The notes: generated from the sequence alone by a model not told the origin. Positions 24,644 through 33,700 are shown, numbered from the stretch's first letter. The stretch: 64,000 bases of DNA from an uncultured Roseobacter sp. (GCF_947491795.1 NZ_CANLKW010000005.1:124001-188000); one strand, 5' to 3'. Program-made: numbers and translations.

Positions 24644-27415
24644 TCACGCGACTTCATCGTCCTGATGGTCGTGCGCCTTCGGGTTCGCCGTTTCATTCGC
24701 AACGCGGAAACTGGAGATTGTTCTGGACAGTTGAGACGCTTCCCCGGTCAGGGACTGGCTGGCAGCGGTCGTTTGCTCAAACATGGCAGCGTTTTGCTGC
24801 GTGCCACGGTCAAGCGCTTCCACGGCTGTGTTGATCTCAGCAATCCCGCCTGACTGCTCGGAAGCAGAGAGCGCGATGTCAGAAACATTCCGGGATACAT
24901 CTGTGATGCCTTTCAGAATAGTGCCCAGTGCGTCCTTTGTTTTGTCGATCAGGGTGACACCGTTCTCAACATGCCCGGCAGACGCCGATATCAGCTCGTT
25001 GATCTGAAGCGCCGCTTCCGAGCAACGATGTGCCAGGATACGAACTTCAGAGGCCACCACAGCAAACCCTCTGCCTGCATCTCCCGCCCGTGCGGCTTCG
25101 ACGCCTGCGTTCAGAGCCAGAAGATTGGTTTGGAACGCAATTGAATCAATGACTTCTACGATTTTGGCGATTTCTCCCGAAGAGTTTTCAATCTCACTCA
25201 TTGCCGTGACGGCATCCTGCATGATGGTTTCGCTGTTTTCAGCATCGGCGCGCACTTTCTCCACTGTGCCGGACGCATCCGTGGCACCTTTTGCTGCCGA
25301 GGACACACTGCTTGTCAGTTCGTTGAGGGCCGCTGCCGTCTCCTCCAGGGTCGCGGCAGAGTTTTCTGTGCGACGGGACAGATCAACGGCAGAAGCGGCG
25401 ATTTCAGCGCTGCTTGTGTCGATTGTCCCGGCGCTTTCGCCGATGCGGCGGATCAGGTCGGCGAGATTTTCGACAGCCAGATTGTAGTCATCTTTAAGTG
25501 CGGCATATTTCCCGGGGAATTCTGCATTGATGAAGTGTGTGAGGTCTCCGGAAGACAGCTTTTGCAAGCCCGAAGCCAGTTCGCCGACAACGGTTTCCTG
25601 TTCCCGTGCGCGTTCTTCCCGCTCGGCCTCGGCGACTTTTCTGCTCGCCTCTTCCCGCGCCTGTTCCGCTTTTTCGCGTTCCCGGGCTTCGCGCTCGCGC
25701 TCAGCTTCAGCGATGCGCTCTTTTTCCTCGGCTTCACGCTGTGCCAGTTCTGCTTTGCGCTCCGCTTCCCGCATTTCGGCCTCGCGTTTCTTTTCTTCTT
25801 CCTGCAGCTGAATGCGTTCGAGAGCACCGGTACGGAAGACTTCAAGAGCTTTAGCCAGCCGCCCGATTTCTCCGCGGTAGCGTGACGCGTTTTCAATTTC
25901 AGAAAGATCGCCACCCGCCAGACGTTCGGTGATCGCTGTAACCCGGTTCAGCGGGCGTGTGACCATCAGCCAGATGAGGACGGGGGCCAGCAGAACGATC
26001 GCTGCACTCAGCAGGCCGATTGTCTCAAGCTGCGACCGAGCTGACAGGACTTCGCCGTTCAACTGTTCTGCGGTTGCTTCGATCTGTTTTTTGGAGGCCT
26101 GAGAGTATTCGCTCACGGTCACTGCGATATCGCGTACGGCTTCAGCTGCAATTCCTGTTGCTTCGGCGGCACTCGCCTGAGCGTCAAAGGCTGCGGCTCT
26201 AATTGACACGATACCTGTTTCAGTATCGGCAATTTGCAGAATGTCCTGGAGAGGTGCGGTGATCTCGGCGTCAACACCTTCCATCGCTTCTGACAGGCGC
26301 TGACCGGCCAGATCGAGCATATCCGCGCGCTGGGCCAGTTCCATGGCGTCGCGCGAAAGTGCCGCCTGCATGGCCATCGCGAAAAAAGACTGTGCGGCTG
26401 AATCAACAGCTGCCTGAGCACGGATGCGCGCGACCTGGTCATCAAGCAGAGACTGAATTGCCTCGGAGTTGTTCGTTTTGGCGTCGTCGCTGTTGATCAC
26501 CAGTTCGAAATAGATGTCGTCCAGAGAGGACGAGAGTGCCGCATCAATCTCCTGTCTGGTGGAGAGGATATCAGACGGGCGCATCGCACCACGGGCTCCG
26601 TTCAGCGCTTTGCTGAACTGCGTTTGCGACATACTGACGGTTGTCGCAACGTCTTCTGTGGAGGCGGACGCAGCAAGCACAGGCAGAAGTGCTGTCAGTC
26701 TGTTGTCTGCGGCACTGCCGAGATCCTGCAAAATAGAACGGATGGCGGTATCGCGCGTCTGAGTCATGCCAAGTGCCAGCCCCGAAATCAGATTGACCTC
26801 AGCGCGGACAGCGAGCGTCGACTGATAGAGCGCAAAGTCAGCCTCGATCAGGTCGGTCAGCGTGTCATCAATTGCCGTAATCGTTTCTTCACCGCCAATC
26901 GTCAGATCAAAAAAGGCATTGTCAGATGCTTCCGCGAGCAGACCGGTTGCCACGGTCGCCTGCCCGAGGGCTTCTTCAACGGCGCTGGCGACACCGTCTG
27001 AACTCTGGAACTGGGCCGTCCTTGCAGCAGTCAGGTTCGTCAGTGCCGCTTCAACAGTGTCAATTTTTGCAATCAACGCCTCGCGTTTTTCCGGCCCGAA
27101 AGCTTCTGCGGCAGATCGGATATCTTTCATGATGAGCGCAGTTTTGAAACTCAGCGATTCCAGATCTTCGGGCTCGTCAGCAACCAGAAGGTCAGACAAA
27201 ACGCCCCGTAAACGATCTGCCACTGAAACAACCCGCGCGCTGTCCGTCAGCTCTGGCAGTCGTTCCTCTGAGAGAACAGCCATATTGGTTGCAATCGACT
27301 GAAACACAAACCAGCTCACGACAATTGCAGCGGTTGTCATTGTCGCGAGCGCGCCGAAAATCAATGCCAGGCGAACAAGTACTGAACCGAAAAGTCCGGA
27401 AATTGCGTTGATCAT
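24644..27415 (-). CDS. Very long methyl-accepting chemotaxis protein with charged helix between two HAMP domains
   Basis: This 923-residue receptor has membrane helix 1 at about residues 10-36, a large helical periplasmic domain to about 460, membrane helix 2 at about 463-484, a HAMP domain at about 485-530, a highly charged Glu/Lys/Arg helix at about 535-606, a second HAMP at about 607-665 and a signalling domain to the end. The signalling tip has FAVVASEVRILAHRCSEAA, where homologues usually have RALAQRS. The charged stretch looks like a single-alpha-helix spacer. Start is ATG 27415 with AGAGAG upstream. It follows a solute-binding protein gene by 93 bases, so the two may form a sensory pair. 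Confidence 0.9.
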   Translation of the reverse strand: MINAISGLFGSVLVRLALIFGALATMTTAAIVVSWFVFQSIATNMAVLSEERLPELTDSARVVSVADRLRGVLSDLLVADEPEDLESLSFKTALIMKDIRSAAEAFGPEKREALIAKIDTVEAALTNLTAARTAQFQSSDGVASAVEEALGQATVATGLLAEASDNAFFDLTIGGEETITAIDDTLTDLIEADFALYQSTLAVRAEVNLISGLALGMTQTRDTAIRSILQDLGSAADNRLTALLPVLAASASTEDVATTVSMSQTQFSKALNGARGAMRPSDILSTRQEIDAALSSSLDDIYFELVINSDDAKTNNSEAIQSLLDDQVARIRAQAAVDSAAQSFFAMAMQAALSRDAMELAQRADMLDLAGQRLSEAMEGVDAEITAPLQDILQIADTETGIVSIRAAAFDAQASAAEATGIAAEAVRDIAVTVSEYSQASKKQIEATAEQLNGEVLSARSQLETIGLLSAAIVLLAPVLIWLMVTRPLNRVTAITERLAGGDLSEIENASRYRGEIGRLAKALEVFRTGALERIQLQEEEKKREAEMREAERKAELAQREAEEKERIAEAEREREAREREKAEQAREEASRKVAEAEREERAREQETVVGELASGLQKLSSGDLTHFINAEFPGKYAALKDDYNLAVENLADLIRRIGESAGTIDTSSAEIAASAVDLSRRTENSAATLEETAAALNELTSSVSSAAKGATDASGTVEKVRADAENSETIMQDAVTAMSEIENSSGEIAKIVEVIDSIAFQTNLLALNAGVEAARAGDAGRGFAVVASEVRILAHRCSEAALQINELISASAGHVENGVTLIDKTKDALGTILKGITDVSRNVSDIALSASEQSGGIAEINTAVEALDRGTQQNAAMFEQTTAASQSLTGEASQLSRTISSFRVANETANPKAHDHQDDEVA

Positions 27416-27508
27416 CTCGTGTTCTCTCTTGTTCCGGGGATGGCAGTTGGAAGTATTGTTAAGAGATACCGCCCGGGCGCGATGCCCGGACGGTGCCGTT
27501 TATCAGTG

Positions 27509-28663
27509 TCAGCTTCCGGGCGTCATCGCCGTGAAGGAGCCGTCCGTTTCAATGCGTGTCAGAAACACATCGTCCGAGCCCTGGTTGTCGCCGGGGCCAA
27601 ACGTCATGGTCATGCCGCCAAAGTCGACTGTGCCCAGTGTGTTCATGGCATTCATGAAGCTGTCACGGGTCAGATCCGCACCGGCGTTGCGCAGGCCTTC
27701 GATGGTCAGGCGCCCGGCAACATAGCCTTCCAGAGAGACAAAGCCCGGCTCTGCTGCAGCATCATGCGCTGCCAGCGCTGCCTGATATTCGGCCACAATT
27801 GGGAGGTTGGCATCCCACGGCTGAGGAACCACCTGGCTGATGATGACGCCCTCGCCATCGGCACCGAGTTCCGCTGCAAGTGCTTTGGACCCGACAAAGG
27901 AAATGGTGACAAAAGTCGCATCCATTTTCATTTTGCGCGACAGTTTGATGAATTCCGCCAGTGGCTTGTACGCGCCCACCATGACAACGGCCTGTGGTTT
28001 GGCTTTGCGGATTTCCAGCAGGGCGGATTTCACCGCGACTGTGTTGCGCGTATAAGTGCCCTCGGCAACGAGGGACATGCCGCGTGCTTCCAGTGCTTTG
28101 GTCACACCGGACAGGCCGACGCGACCAAACCCGTCATCCTGGTAAAGGATCGCGATATCTGTCAGGCCCTCGACGTCAACCAGATGGTCAATCCAGGCCT
28201 GTGTTTCGGCATCATAGGTGGCCCGCACGTTTACGACATTGGACAGCTCAGGCGCGCGCAGGAAGCCGGCACCGGTAAAAGGCGCAATCATCGGCATACC
28301 GGCCTCGGTTGCGATAGGCTGCGTGGCCTTGGTTGTGGGTGTGCCCACAGGACCGACCAGGGCAAGGTAATCGCCACTGGCGATGACATCGCGTACTTCG
28401 TTCACGGAGCGGTCGGGTTCATAGCCGTCATCAATGCTTGTCAGGGAAATCATGCGGCCATTGATGCCGCCTGCTCGGTTCGCTTCCTCGAATGCGGCAA
28501 GCATACCCTGGCGCATGCCTGTGCCCAGAGCAGCGGCCGGGCCTTCCATGGCGGCAACCTGTGCGAGGTTGATGGTGTCGTCAGTGACACCCTGTTCGGC
28601 CGCAAGCGGTGCGGCGGCGCAGAGTACGGCGGCCATCGCCGTCATTCTGGTGAGATGAAACAT
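27509..28663 (-). CDS. Leucine/amide-type periplasmic solute-binding protein
   Basis: The 384-residue protein has a signal peptide (about residues 1-22, cut after LAAE-like sequence) and a type I periplasmic-binding fold of the LivJ class (INLAQVAAMEGPAAALGTGMRQG; ALVGPVGTPTTKATQPIA; ILYQDDGFGRVGL). No ABC permease or ATPase gene adjoins it. Instead the next gene on the same strand is a chemoreceptor, so I infer that the loaded protein may present ligand to that receptor. It starts at ATG 28663 with GGGAAA upstream. Ligand unknown: branched-chain amino acids, amides or similar compounds. Confidence 0.85.
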   Translation of the reverse strand: MFHLTRMTAMAAVLCAAAPLAAEQGVTDDTINLAQVAAMEGPAAALGTGMRQGMLAAFEEANRAGGINGRMISLTSIDDGYEPDRSVNEVRDVIASGDYLALVGPVGTPTTKATQPIATEAGMPMIAPFTGAGFLRAPELSNVVNVRATYDAETQAWIDHLVDVEGLTDIAILYQDDGFGRVGLSGVTKALEARGMSLVAEGTYTRNTVAVKSALLEIRKAKPQAVVMVGAYKPLAEFIKLSRKMKMDATFVTISFVGSKALAAELGADGEGVIISQVVPQPWDANLPIVAEYQAALAAHDAAAEPGFVSLEGYVAGRLTIEGLRNAGADLTRDSFMNAMNTLGTVDFGGMTMTFGPGDNQGSDDVFLTRIETDGSFTAMTPGS

Positions 28664-29100
28664 TGCTGATTTCCCGGTTTGTTAAAACTGGGACACTCTG
28701 GACACCAAAACGTTCAACAAAGATTTAACCGGAGCCTTTGCTGTTATGCCTTTTCATTTCTTCCGGAGCGCGTTCGGCGTGCAGAACCGTCACATGGTTT
28801 GTGCCATAGGAAAAAAATGCCGAATAATTTCAGTGTATTGATATGCGCTTCGCCCGGCTCAAAGGGGGCGGGTGCCTGTACCCGTCATGAATTTCTGACA
28901 GTTTTAGCTTAGATGTAACGGGGCCGTGGCGGACAAAGCTGAAGAGATTTCAGCTCTTATTCAGTGATCCACCGATTCTTGCGGGCAATTAAGCACTCCA
29001 ACCGTACCAAAGGTCGCACATGGCCCGCACCAGAGAAACACGTGCGCGTTGCGGGACGTCTGGCGTGATCTTTGACTGCGCCCGGCGTGTGGTCAGCCCG
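28664..29100. other. 437-base gap between solute-binding protein and aminotransferase genes
   Basis: No gene recognised. The right part has an inverted repeat AGCTGAA-GAGAT-TTCAGCT (28937-28943 and 28949-28955), and CGGGT...ACCCG sits at about 28869-28884. Read on the minus strand, TTGGTG-N16-TTTAAC near 28690-28720 is a weak promoter candidate for the binding protein and receptor genes. The stretch is richer in A+T than its surroundings. Confidence 0.4.
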
Positions 29101-29115
29101 TCAGCCCGTCAGCCC
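29092..29115. repeat. Three tandem copies of GTCAGCCC across the aminotransferase stop codon
   Basis: GTCAGCCC is repeated at 29092, 29100 and 29108 without spacers. The middle copy contains the stop codon of the minus-strand aminotransferase gene (29101-29103). Slippage here would change the C-terminus by frameshift. Confidence 0.8.
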
Positions 29116-30306
29116 GGCGCAGAATTTCTGAATGCGGGTGCAGGCTTCGCGGAGCGCGTCATCCGATGTGGCATAGCTGACCCGGAAATTGGGGCTCAGG
29201 CCAAAGGCCGCGCCAAAGACGACGGCCACGCCGGTTTCCTCCAGCAGTGCTGTTGCAAAGGCCTCGTCATCTGCGATCAGGGTTCCGGCAGCCGAGGTTT
29301 TGCCGATCAGACCCGCGATGGACGGATAGACGTAAAACGCGCCTTCTGGTTTCGGACAGGTGATGCCATTGATGGCATTGAGCATCTCTACAACCAGATT
29401 GCGACGGCGGGTGAACATCTCGTTGTTCGGCGCGATATAGTCCTGAGTACCGTTCAGTGCCTCAACCGCGGCCCACTGGCTGATTGTGCAGGGGTTCGAA
29501 GTACTCTGCGACTGTATTTTGCGCATTGCAGCGATCAGTTTTTCCGGACCTGCCGCGTAGCCGATGCGCCAGCCTGTCATGGCATAGGCCTTGGACACCC
29601 CGTTGACGGTCAGCGTCCGGTCATAAAGACCCGGTTCAACCTCGGCAGGGGTGCAGAATTCAAAATCGTCGTAGGCCAGGTGTTCATACATGTCGTCGGT
29701 CATAACCCAGACATGAGGGTGACGCATAAGAACATCCGTCAGGGCCCTGAGTTCGGCCCGGGTGTAGCCTGCGCCCGTCGGATTGCTGGGGGAGTTAAAG
29801 ATGAACCATTTGGTTTTCGGCGTGATGGCGGCTTCCAGCGCTTCGGGGCTCAGCTTGAAATCCTGCTCCAGTGTCGCGGGCGCAATTACAGGTTCCCCGC
29901 CAGCCAGAAGAACCATATCCGGGTAACTGACCCAGTAAGGTGCCGGAATAACAACTTCTTCTCCAGGGTTCAGGGTCGCCATCAGGGCGTTGTAAAGGAT
30001 TTGTTTACCACCTGTCCCCACACTGACCTGCGAGGGAGTGTAGGTCAGACCGTTGTCGCGCCTGAATTTGTCGCAGATCGCCTGTTTCAGTTCTGGAATT
30101 CCGTCCACAGCGGTATATTTGGTTTTGCCAGAGGCAATCGCCGCGATGGCGGCGTCCTTGATGTTCTGAGGGGTGTCGAAATCCGGCTCGCCCGCACCAA
30201 GACCTATGATATCGTGACCCGCCGCCCGCAGCTCGCCGGCTTTGGTTGTCACGGCAATGGTCGGAGACGGTTTGACACGTGCAAGTGTCGCAGAAAGCAA
30301 TTCCAT
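29101..30306 (-). CDS. aspC: Aspartate/prephenate-type aminotransferase, class I fold
   Basis: The 401-residue PLP enzyme belongs to the class Ib aspartate aminotransferases of alphaproteobacteria, many of which also use prephenate. Landmarks are GLGAGEPDFDTP, GKTKYTAVDGIPELKQAI, NSPSNPTGAGYT, the PLP lysine in NGVSKAYAMTGWRIGY, and the C-terminal NFRVSYATSDDAL, whose Arg binds carboxylate. The start is ATG 30306 with GAGG six bases upstream; the longer open frame to 30684 is antisense to the XRE gene and is rejected. The symbol is by analogy. Confidence 0.92.
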   Translation of the reverse strand: MELLSATLARVKPSPTIAVTTKAGELRAAGHDIIGLGAGEPDFDTPQNIKDAAIAAIASGKTKYTAVDGIPELKQAICDKFRRDNGLTYTPSQVSVGTGGKQILYNALMATLNPGEEVVIPAPYWVSYPDMVLLAGGEPVIAPATLEQDFKLSPEALEAAITPKTKWFIFNSPSNPTGAGYTRAELRALTDVLMRHPHVWVMTDDMYEHLAYDDFEFCTPAEVEPGLYDRTLTVNGVSKAYAMTGWRIGYAAGPEKLIAAMRKIQSQSTSNPCTISQWAAVEALNGTQDYIAPNNEMFTRRRNLVVEMLNAINGITCPKPEGAFYVYPSIAGLIGKTSAAGTLIADDEAFATALLEETGVAVVFGAAFGLSPNFRVSYATSDDALREACTRIQKFCAGLTG

Positions 30307-30394
30307 ATCGGCCTCTGGTTGATAGAACTGAGGCGCATTGTTAGGGGGGAGACCCTGATGTATCAAGCGCGTTAACGGACAAGGAGACTTTGGA

Positions 30395-30802
30395 ATGAAC
30401 GATTTCCAGGACTGGTATGGCCCGGACACTGCAACTTTCGGCGACCGCGTGGCCGCAGCGCGTGAAGCGGCAGGCATGAACCAGAGCGAGCTGGCACGCC
30501 GGCTGGGCGTCCGTGTCGCTACCCTGCGCGCCTGGGAAGATGACCTGAGCGAGCCGCGTGCGAACCGGCTGTCGATGATGGCGGGTCTGCTGAATGTCTC
30601 AATGATGTGGCTGATCAATGGCGAGGGCGTTGGACTGGATGCGCCGGGTGCAGAGACCGAACTGCCTGCCGGGTCACATGACATCCTGAACGAGATCCGC
30701 GATCTGCGTGCCGATATGCTGTCACGTGTCGAGCAGCTGGGGCGTCTGGAAAAGAAACTGCGGCAGGCGATGTTGACGGAAACCCATGACCGAATTGCAT
30801 GA
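30395..30802 (+). CDS. XRE-family helix-turn-helix regulator
   Basis: The 135-residue protein contains an N-terminal Cro/C1-type helix-turn-helix (about residues 14-75: VAAAREAAGMNQSELARRLGVRVATLRAWEDDLSEPRANRLSMMAG) and a C-terminal helical segment with leucine spacing (DILNEIRDLRADMLSRVEQLGRLEKKL). It is divergent from the aminotransferase gene. Its last 17 bases overlap sdhE, so the regulator and the SDH assembly factor are translationally linked. Targets are unknown. Confidence 0.88.
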   Translation: MNDFQDWYGPDTATFGDRVAAAREAAGMNQSELARRLGVRVATLRAWEDDLSEPRANRLSMMAGLLNVSMMWLINGEGVGLDAPGAETELPAGSHDILNEIRDLRADMLSRVEQLGRLEKKLRQAMLTETHDRIA

Positions 30803-31052
30803 ACACCGCATCAAACGTCTGAAAATGCGGTCGATGAGACGCGGCATCAAAGAAATGGATCTGATCCTGCAGCGCTTTGCGGAAAGCAGCCTGGACACCA
30901 TGGATGACGCCGGGCTGTCCCTCTACGACGCGTTGCTGAGCGAGAATGATCATGATCTTTATCAATGGGTTACAGGCCAGACGGACGTGCCCGGGCCTTA
31001 TGCGGATCTGATCACCCGAATCTCGGATCAGATGTCAGAAGGCCCCGCCTGA
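30786..31052 (+). CDS. sdhE: FAD assembly factor SdhE
   Basis: SdhE helps covalent attachment of FAD to the succinate dehydrogenase flavoprotein. The 88-residue protein has the family signature MRSMRRGIKEMDLIL (RGxxE motif, residues about 18-24), then an acidic helical bundle and DHDLYQWVTG. ATG 30786 lies inside the 3' end of the XRE gene. Small size and motif make the call firm. The sdh operon itself is not in this window. Confidence 0.93.
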   Translation: MTELHEHRIKRLKMRSMRRGIKEMDLILQRFAESSLDTMDDAGLSLYDALLSENDHDLYQWVTGQTDVPGPYADLITRISDQMSEGPA

Positions 31053-31145
31053 AACACACCGCGCGATAGTTTTTCAGACTTTTAACGAAATATTGGCGTT
31101 TCCATCTCAATTTCTGTGCAAATCAGAATGAATCGGAGCGTGTGT

Positions 31146-31658
31146 ATGAGTGTTCAGGATCAGATCCCAACAAACCTGCCATCGGGCAGTCAGAGTCATG
31201 GGTTCATGATCAGTTATCTGGAAGCATTGTCGCTGGTGGAGCGTCTTCACCGGTTGCTGCTGGATGTGATCAAAGACGAGTTTGAGCGGGTAGGCGTGCT
31301 TGAGATCAACGCGGTTCAGGCGCTGTTGCTGTTCAACATCGGCGACAATGAGGTAACCGCTGGCGAACTGAAGAGCCGCGGATATTACCAGGGCAGCAAT
31401 GTCAGCTACAACCTCAAGAAGCTGGTTGAAATGGGCTACATGCACCACCAGCGCTGCGAGATTGACCGCCGTTCGGTACGGGTGAAGCTGACGGATAAGG
31501 GCCGCAAAATCCGCGACGTGGTCTCAACGCTCTTTTTGCGCCATGCAGAGGGCTTGGAGGACAAGGGTGTTCTGGGGCCTGCCGGTATCGACGATATCAC
31601 CGCTTCTCTCAAGCGGATGGAGCGTTACTGGTCGGATCAGATCCGCTACATCTACTGA
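31146..31658 (+). CDS. ldtR: MarR-family winged-helix regulator, LdtR-like
   Basis: The 170-residue protein closely fits the LdtR group of alphaproteobacterial MarR regulators: YLEALSLVERLHRLLLDVIKDEFERVG, EINAVQALLLFNIGDNEVTAGELKSRGYYQGSNVSYNLKKLVEMGY and a DRRSVRVKLTDKG wing. In Liberibacter LdtR controls an L,D-transpeptidase gene and stress tolerance; that function is transferred by similarity only. The start is ATG 31146. It stands alone, with its end overlapping the convergent VWA-like gene by seven bases. Confidence 0.85.
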   Translation: MSVQDQIPTNLPSGSQSHGFMISYLEALSLVERLHRLLLDVIKDEFERVGVLEINAVQALLLFNIGDNEVTAGELKSRGYYQGSNVSYNLKKLVEMGYMHHQRCEIDRRSVRVKLTDKGRKIRDVVSTLFLRHAEGLEDKGVLGPAGIDDITASLKRMERYWSDQIRYIY

Positions 31659-32374
31659 AGTGCACTGATCGCCGGACCGTCAAGCTCGCGCTTCAGCTTG
31701 AGGGTCATGGCTTCGGCATAGGCCTCAAAGCCCACAGCCGTCTGCACAAAAGCATCCGGGCCGGTAATGACCTCGGCCCGGAAGTACGACGACAACTCCC
31801 CCAGTTCTACCTGACGGCGGTCGCCGGAAGCCGGTGCATCAGCACCGATCACCAGCGCATTCACCGTGATACCCAGTGATGATACAGCGCTTTTGACATC
31901 CCTTGGTCTCGGCCCGAGGTTGGATTTCCCATCACCTGAAATGTCCAGTGTTCGTTTCCAGCAGGTTTTTTTCTGCTCCAGGTAGTCCCGGCCTCTGAGC
32001 ACGGCTGTTCCAAGGGCGGTGCCGGGTGTGCTGGCCCGCCGCTCGACACGGGAAAGGGTCACACTGACCTGGTGGAGGTCATCAACGGTTCTGATATCTG
32101 TCCAGGGCACCAGCAGAACCTGATCTTCCGGCCCGCTCCATTCGTAGACCAGTATGCTGACGGGCGCGGATGGCGTTGAAAGCAGCAGCGATACGATTTC
32201 CGCGTCGTTGAGCGCTGTCACAAGCCCGTCCAGTTGAAGACGGTATTCCCTGAGATCGACGGAGCCGGAAACATCAAGCCCCAGTGCCAGTGCCTGACGG
32301 CATTGGGCGCTCACGGCCTGCGGCAGCACAACAAGGGCCAGAAGAGCCGCATTCTGCCAGGCCCGCACAGTCAT
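31652..32374 (-). CDS. DUF1194 / VWA-like secreted protein, copy 1
   Basis: The 240-residue protein has a signal peptide (about residues 1-23, ending VSAQ) followed by a von Willebrand A-like domain of the DUF1194 type. The metal site motif is DVSGSVD (about residues 34-40); further conserved stretches are VYEWSG, DISGDGKSN and TVNALVIG. Its ATG overlaps the stop of copy 2 by four bases (ATGA). The two paralogues share layout but only moderate identity. Function unknown; VWA domains usually bind protein partners through Mg. Confidence 0.88.
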   Translation of the reverse strand: MTVRAWQNAALLALVVLPQAVSAQCRQALALGLDVSGSVDLREYRLQLDGLVTALNDAEIVSLLLSTPSAPVSILVYEWSGPEDQVLLVPWTDIRTVDDLHQVSVTLSRVERRASTPGTALGTAVLRGRDYLEQKKTCWKRTLDISGDGKSNLGPRPRDVKSAVSSLGITVNALVIGADAPASGDRRQVELGELSSYFRAEVITGPDAFVQTAVGFEAYAEAMTLKLKRELDGPAISALQ

Positions 32375-33108
32375 CCTCCCGTGGCGGGGAGCGGGCCCGC
32401 TCCGATGACTGGCGGTGTGACTTCCCGTTCCAGCTTGCGCCGCATGGCGCGCTCATAGTCGTCAAACCCCTGCGCTATCTCGATAAAAGCGCCGGGACCA
32501 TGCAGCACTTCGGCTTTGTAAAAGGCGATCAGCCCTGTCTCGGCCTCGAAATCCGCACCGTTTACGACCAGCCCGTTCACGGTCACGCCGTCAAATGGAA
32601 AGGCATTATAGGCCTGTTGTGGACCAAACCCTTCGTTGTTCTGCCCGTCGCCGGCAATGTCGATCGTGCGGTAAAGACAGTCCGGACCCCGTTCCAGCAG
32701 GCCAGCCCCATAGCCAAGCGCATAGCCCATGGCTGTCGGAAAATCGTTATGACTGCGCTTGCTTTGTGCAATGCGTTCTGCCGCACCGGTCAGTTTTGAC
32801 GGGCTGTCTATCAGCGTCCAGTCGAGCAGGATTTCCTGATTGTAGCGCCCGGACCACTCAAACACCGCCAGAGCAACCGGCAGGTCGCTGGAAAAGAAGG
32901 CCCGGATGACTTCCGGTGCTGTCAGCGCGGCAACCAGCCCGCCGCGCTGTAACGTGTCCTCGGCTGCATCAACCGAGCTCGACACATCCATCGCCATAAC
33001 CAGCGCCAGGCGGCAGTCTGCCGCCTGTGCACAGACACCTGACAGCAACAGCGCGCCGGTCAGAGCGGTCCGGATCACCAATGTCCGGTGTTTTCCATAC
33101 TTGCCCAT
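32371..33108 (-). CDS. DUF1194 / VWA-like secreted protein, copy 2
   Basis: The 245-residue paralogue of the next gene has a signal peptide ending at CAQAAD and a MIDAS-type MDVSSSVD motif (about residues 40-47). VFEWSGRYNQ, DIAGDGQNNEG and VNGLVVNG match the conserved DUF1194 positions. The first 34 bases overlap the 3' end of the upstream VOC gene, and the stop overlaps copy 1, so all three genes are likely one operon. Two secreted paralogues side by side may form a heterodimer (inference). Confidence 0.88.
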   Translation of the reverse strand: MGKYGKHRTLVIRTALTGALLLSGVCAQAADCRLALVMAMDVSSSVDAAEDTLQRGGLVAALTAPEVIRAFFSSDLPVALAVFEWSGRYNQEILLDWTLIDSPSKLTGAAERIAQSKRSHNDFPTAMGYALGYGAGLLERGPDCLYRTIDIAGDGQNNEGFGPQQAYNAFPFDGVTVNGLVVNGADFEAETGLIAFYKAEVLHGPGAFIEIAQGFDDYERAMRRKLEREVTPPVIGAGPLPATGG

Positions 33109-33503
33109 GGCTCTGCCGGGGCCAGACTGTCGCCTTCCTGGAGCAGTTCAATGGAAATGTTGTCGGGCGAGCGCACGAAAGCCATATGTCCATCCCGGGG
33201 GGGGCGGTTGATGGTGACCCCGTTGTCCATCAGATGCTGGCACAGCTCGTAAATGTTTCCGACCCGATAGGCCAGGTGCCCGAAGTGGCGACTGTCAGAC
33301 GGCAGCTCATCATCTCCATCCCAGTTGTATGTGAGTTCGACCGGACATTCTTCCTGTCCCGGAGGCGCCATAAAAACAAGTGTGAACCGGCCGCCTTCGC
33401 TGTCGTGCCGGCGCGTTTCCTCAAGCCCGAGCAGTTTGTAAAAGGCAATCGAAGCCTCCAGGTCTTTGACCCGGACCATTGTGTGCAGATATTTCAGCGT
33501 CAT
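33075..33503 (-). CDS. VOC-superfamily protein, lactoylglutathione-lyase-like
   Basis: The 142-residue protein has two beta-alpha-beta-beta-beta units of the glyoxalase/VOC fold: YLHTMVRVKDLEASIAFYKLLGL at the N-terminus, VELTYNWDGDDELP in the middle and HFGHLAYRV plus VRSPDNISIELLQEG towards the end. The His (TMVRV-adjacent), His in FGHLAY and Glu in IELLQ fit the metal ligands of glyoxalase I. ATG 33503 has AGGAAGG five bases upstream. It is the first gene of the VOC-VWA-VWA operon. Confidence 0.85.
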   Translation of the reverse strand: MTLKYLHTMVRVKDLEASIAFYKLLGLEETRRHDSEGGRFTLVFMAPPGQEECPVELTYNWDGDDELPSDSRHFGHLAYRVGNIYELCQHLMDNGVTINRPPRDGHMAFVRSPDNISIELLQEGDSLAPAEPWASMENTGHW

Positions 33504-33700
33504 AGCAGCCTTCCTGTTTATTCGCGGTTGTGCAGCGGAACCTAACACGCAGCGCCAGGGTTGCCACCCGGTTCAGTGGCCTGGCGATCACAAGCCGATG
33601 AGCCGGCGGTGGATACCCGGTTTCGCCGCTGTTGCGTCCCCCGGATATTGAGTTAATTGTGGTCGCATAAAGCAACGCGGATGGCGGCAGGGAGAAACAG

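Noticed and set aside
30307..30684. Longer aminotransferase product starting at 30684
   Set aside because: The extra part is antisense to the XRE regulator and is not family-like; ATG 30306 has a good ribosome binding site.
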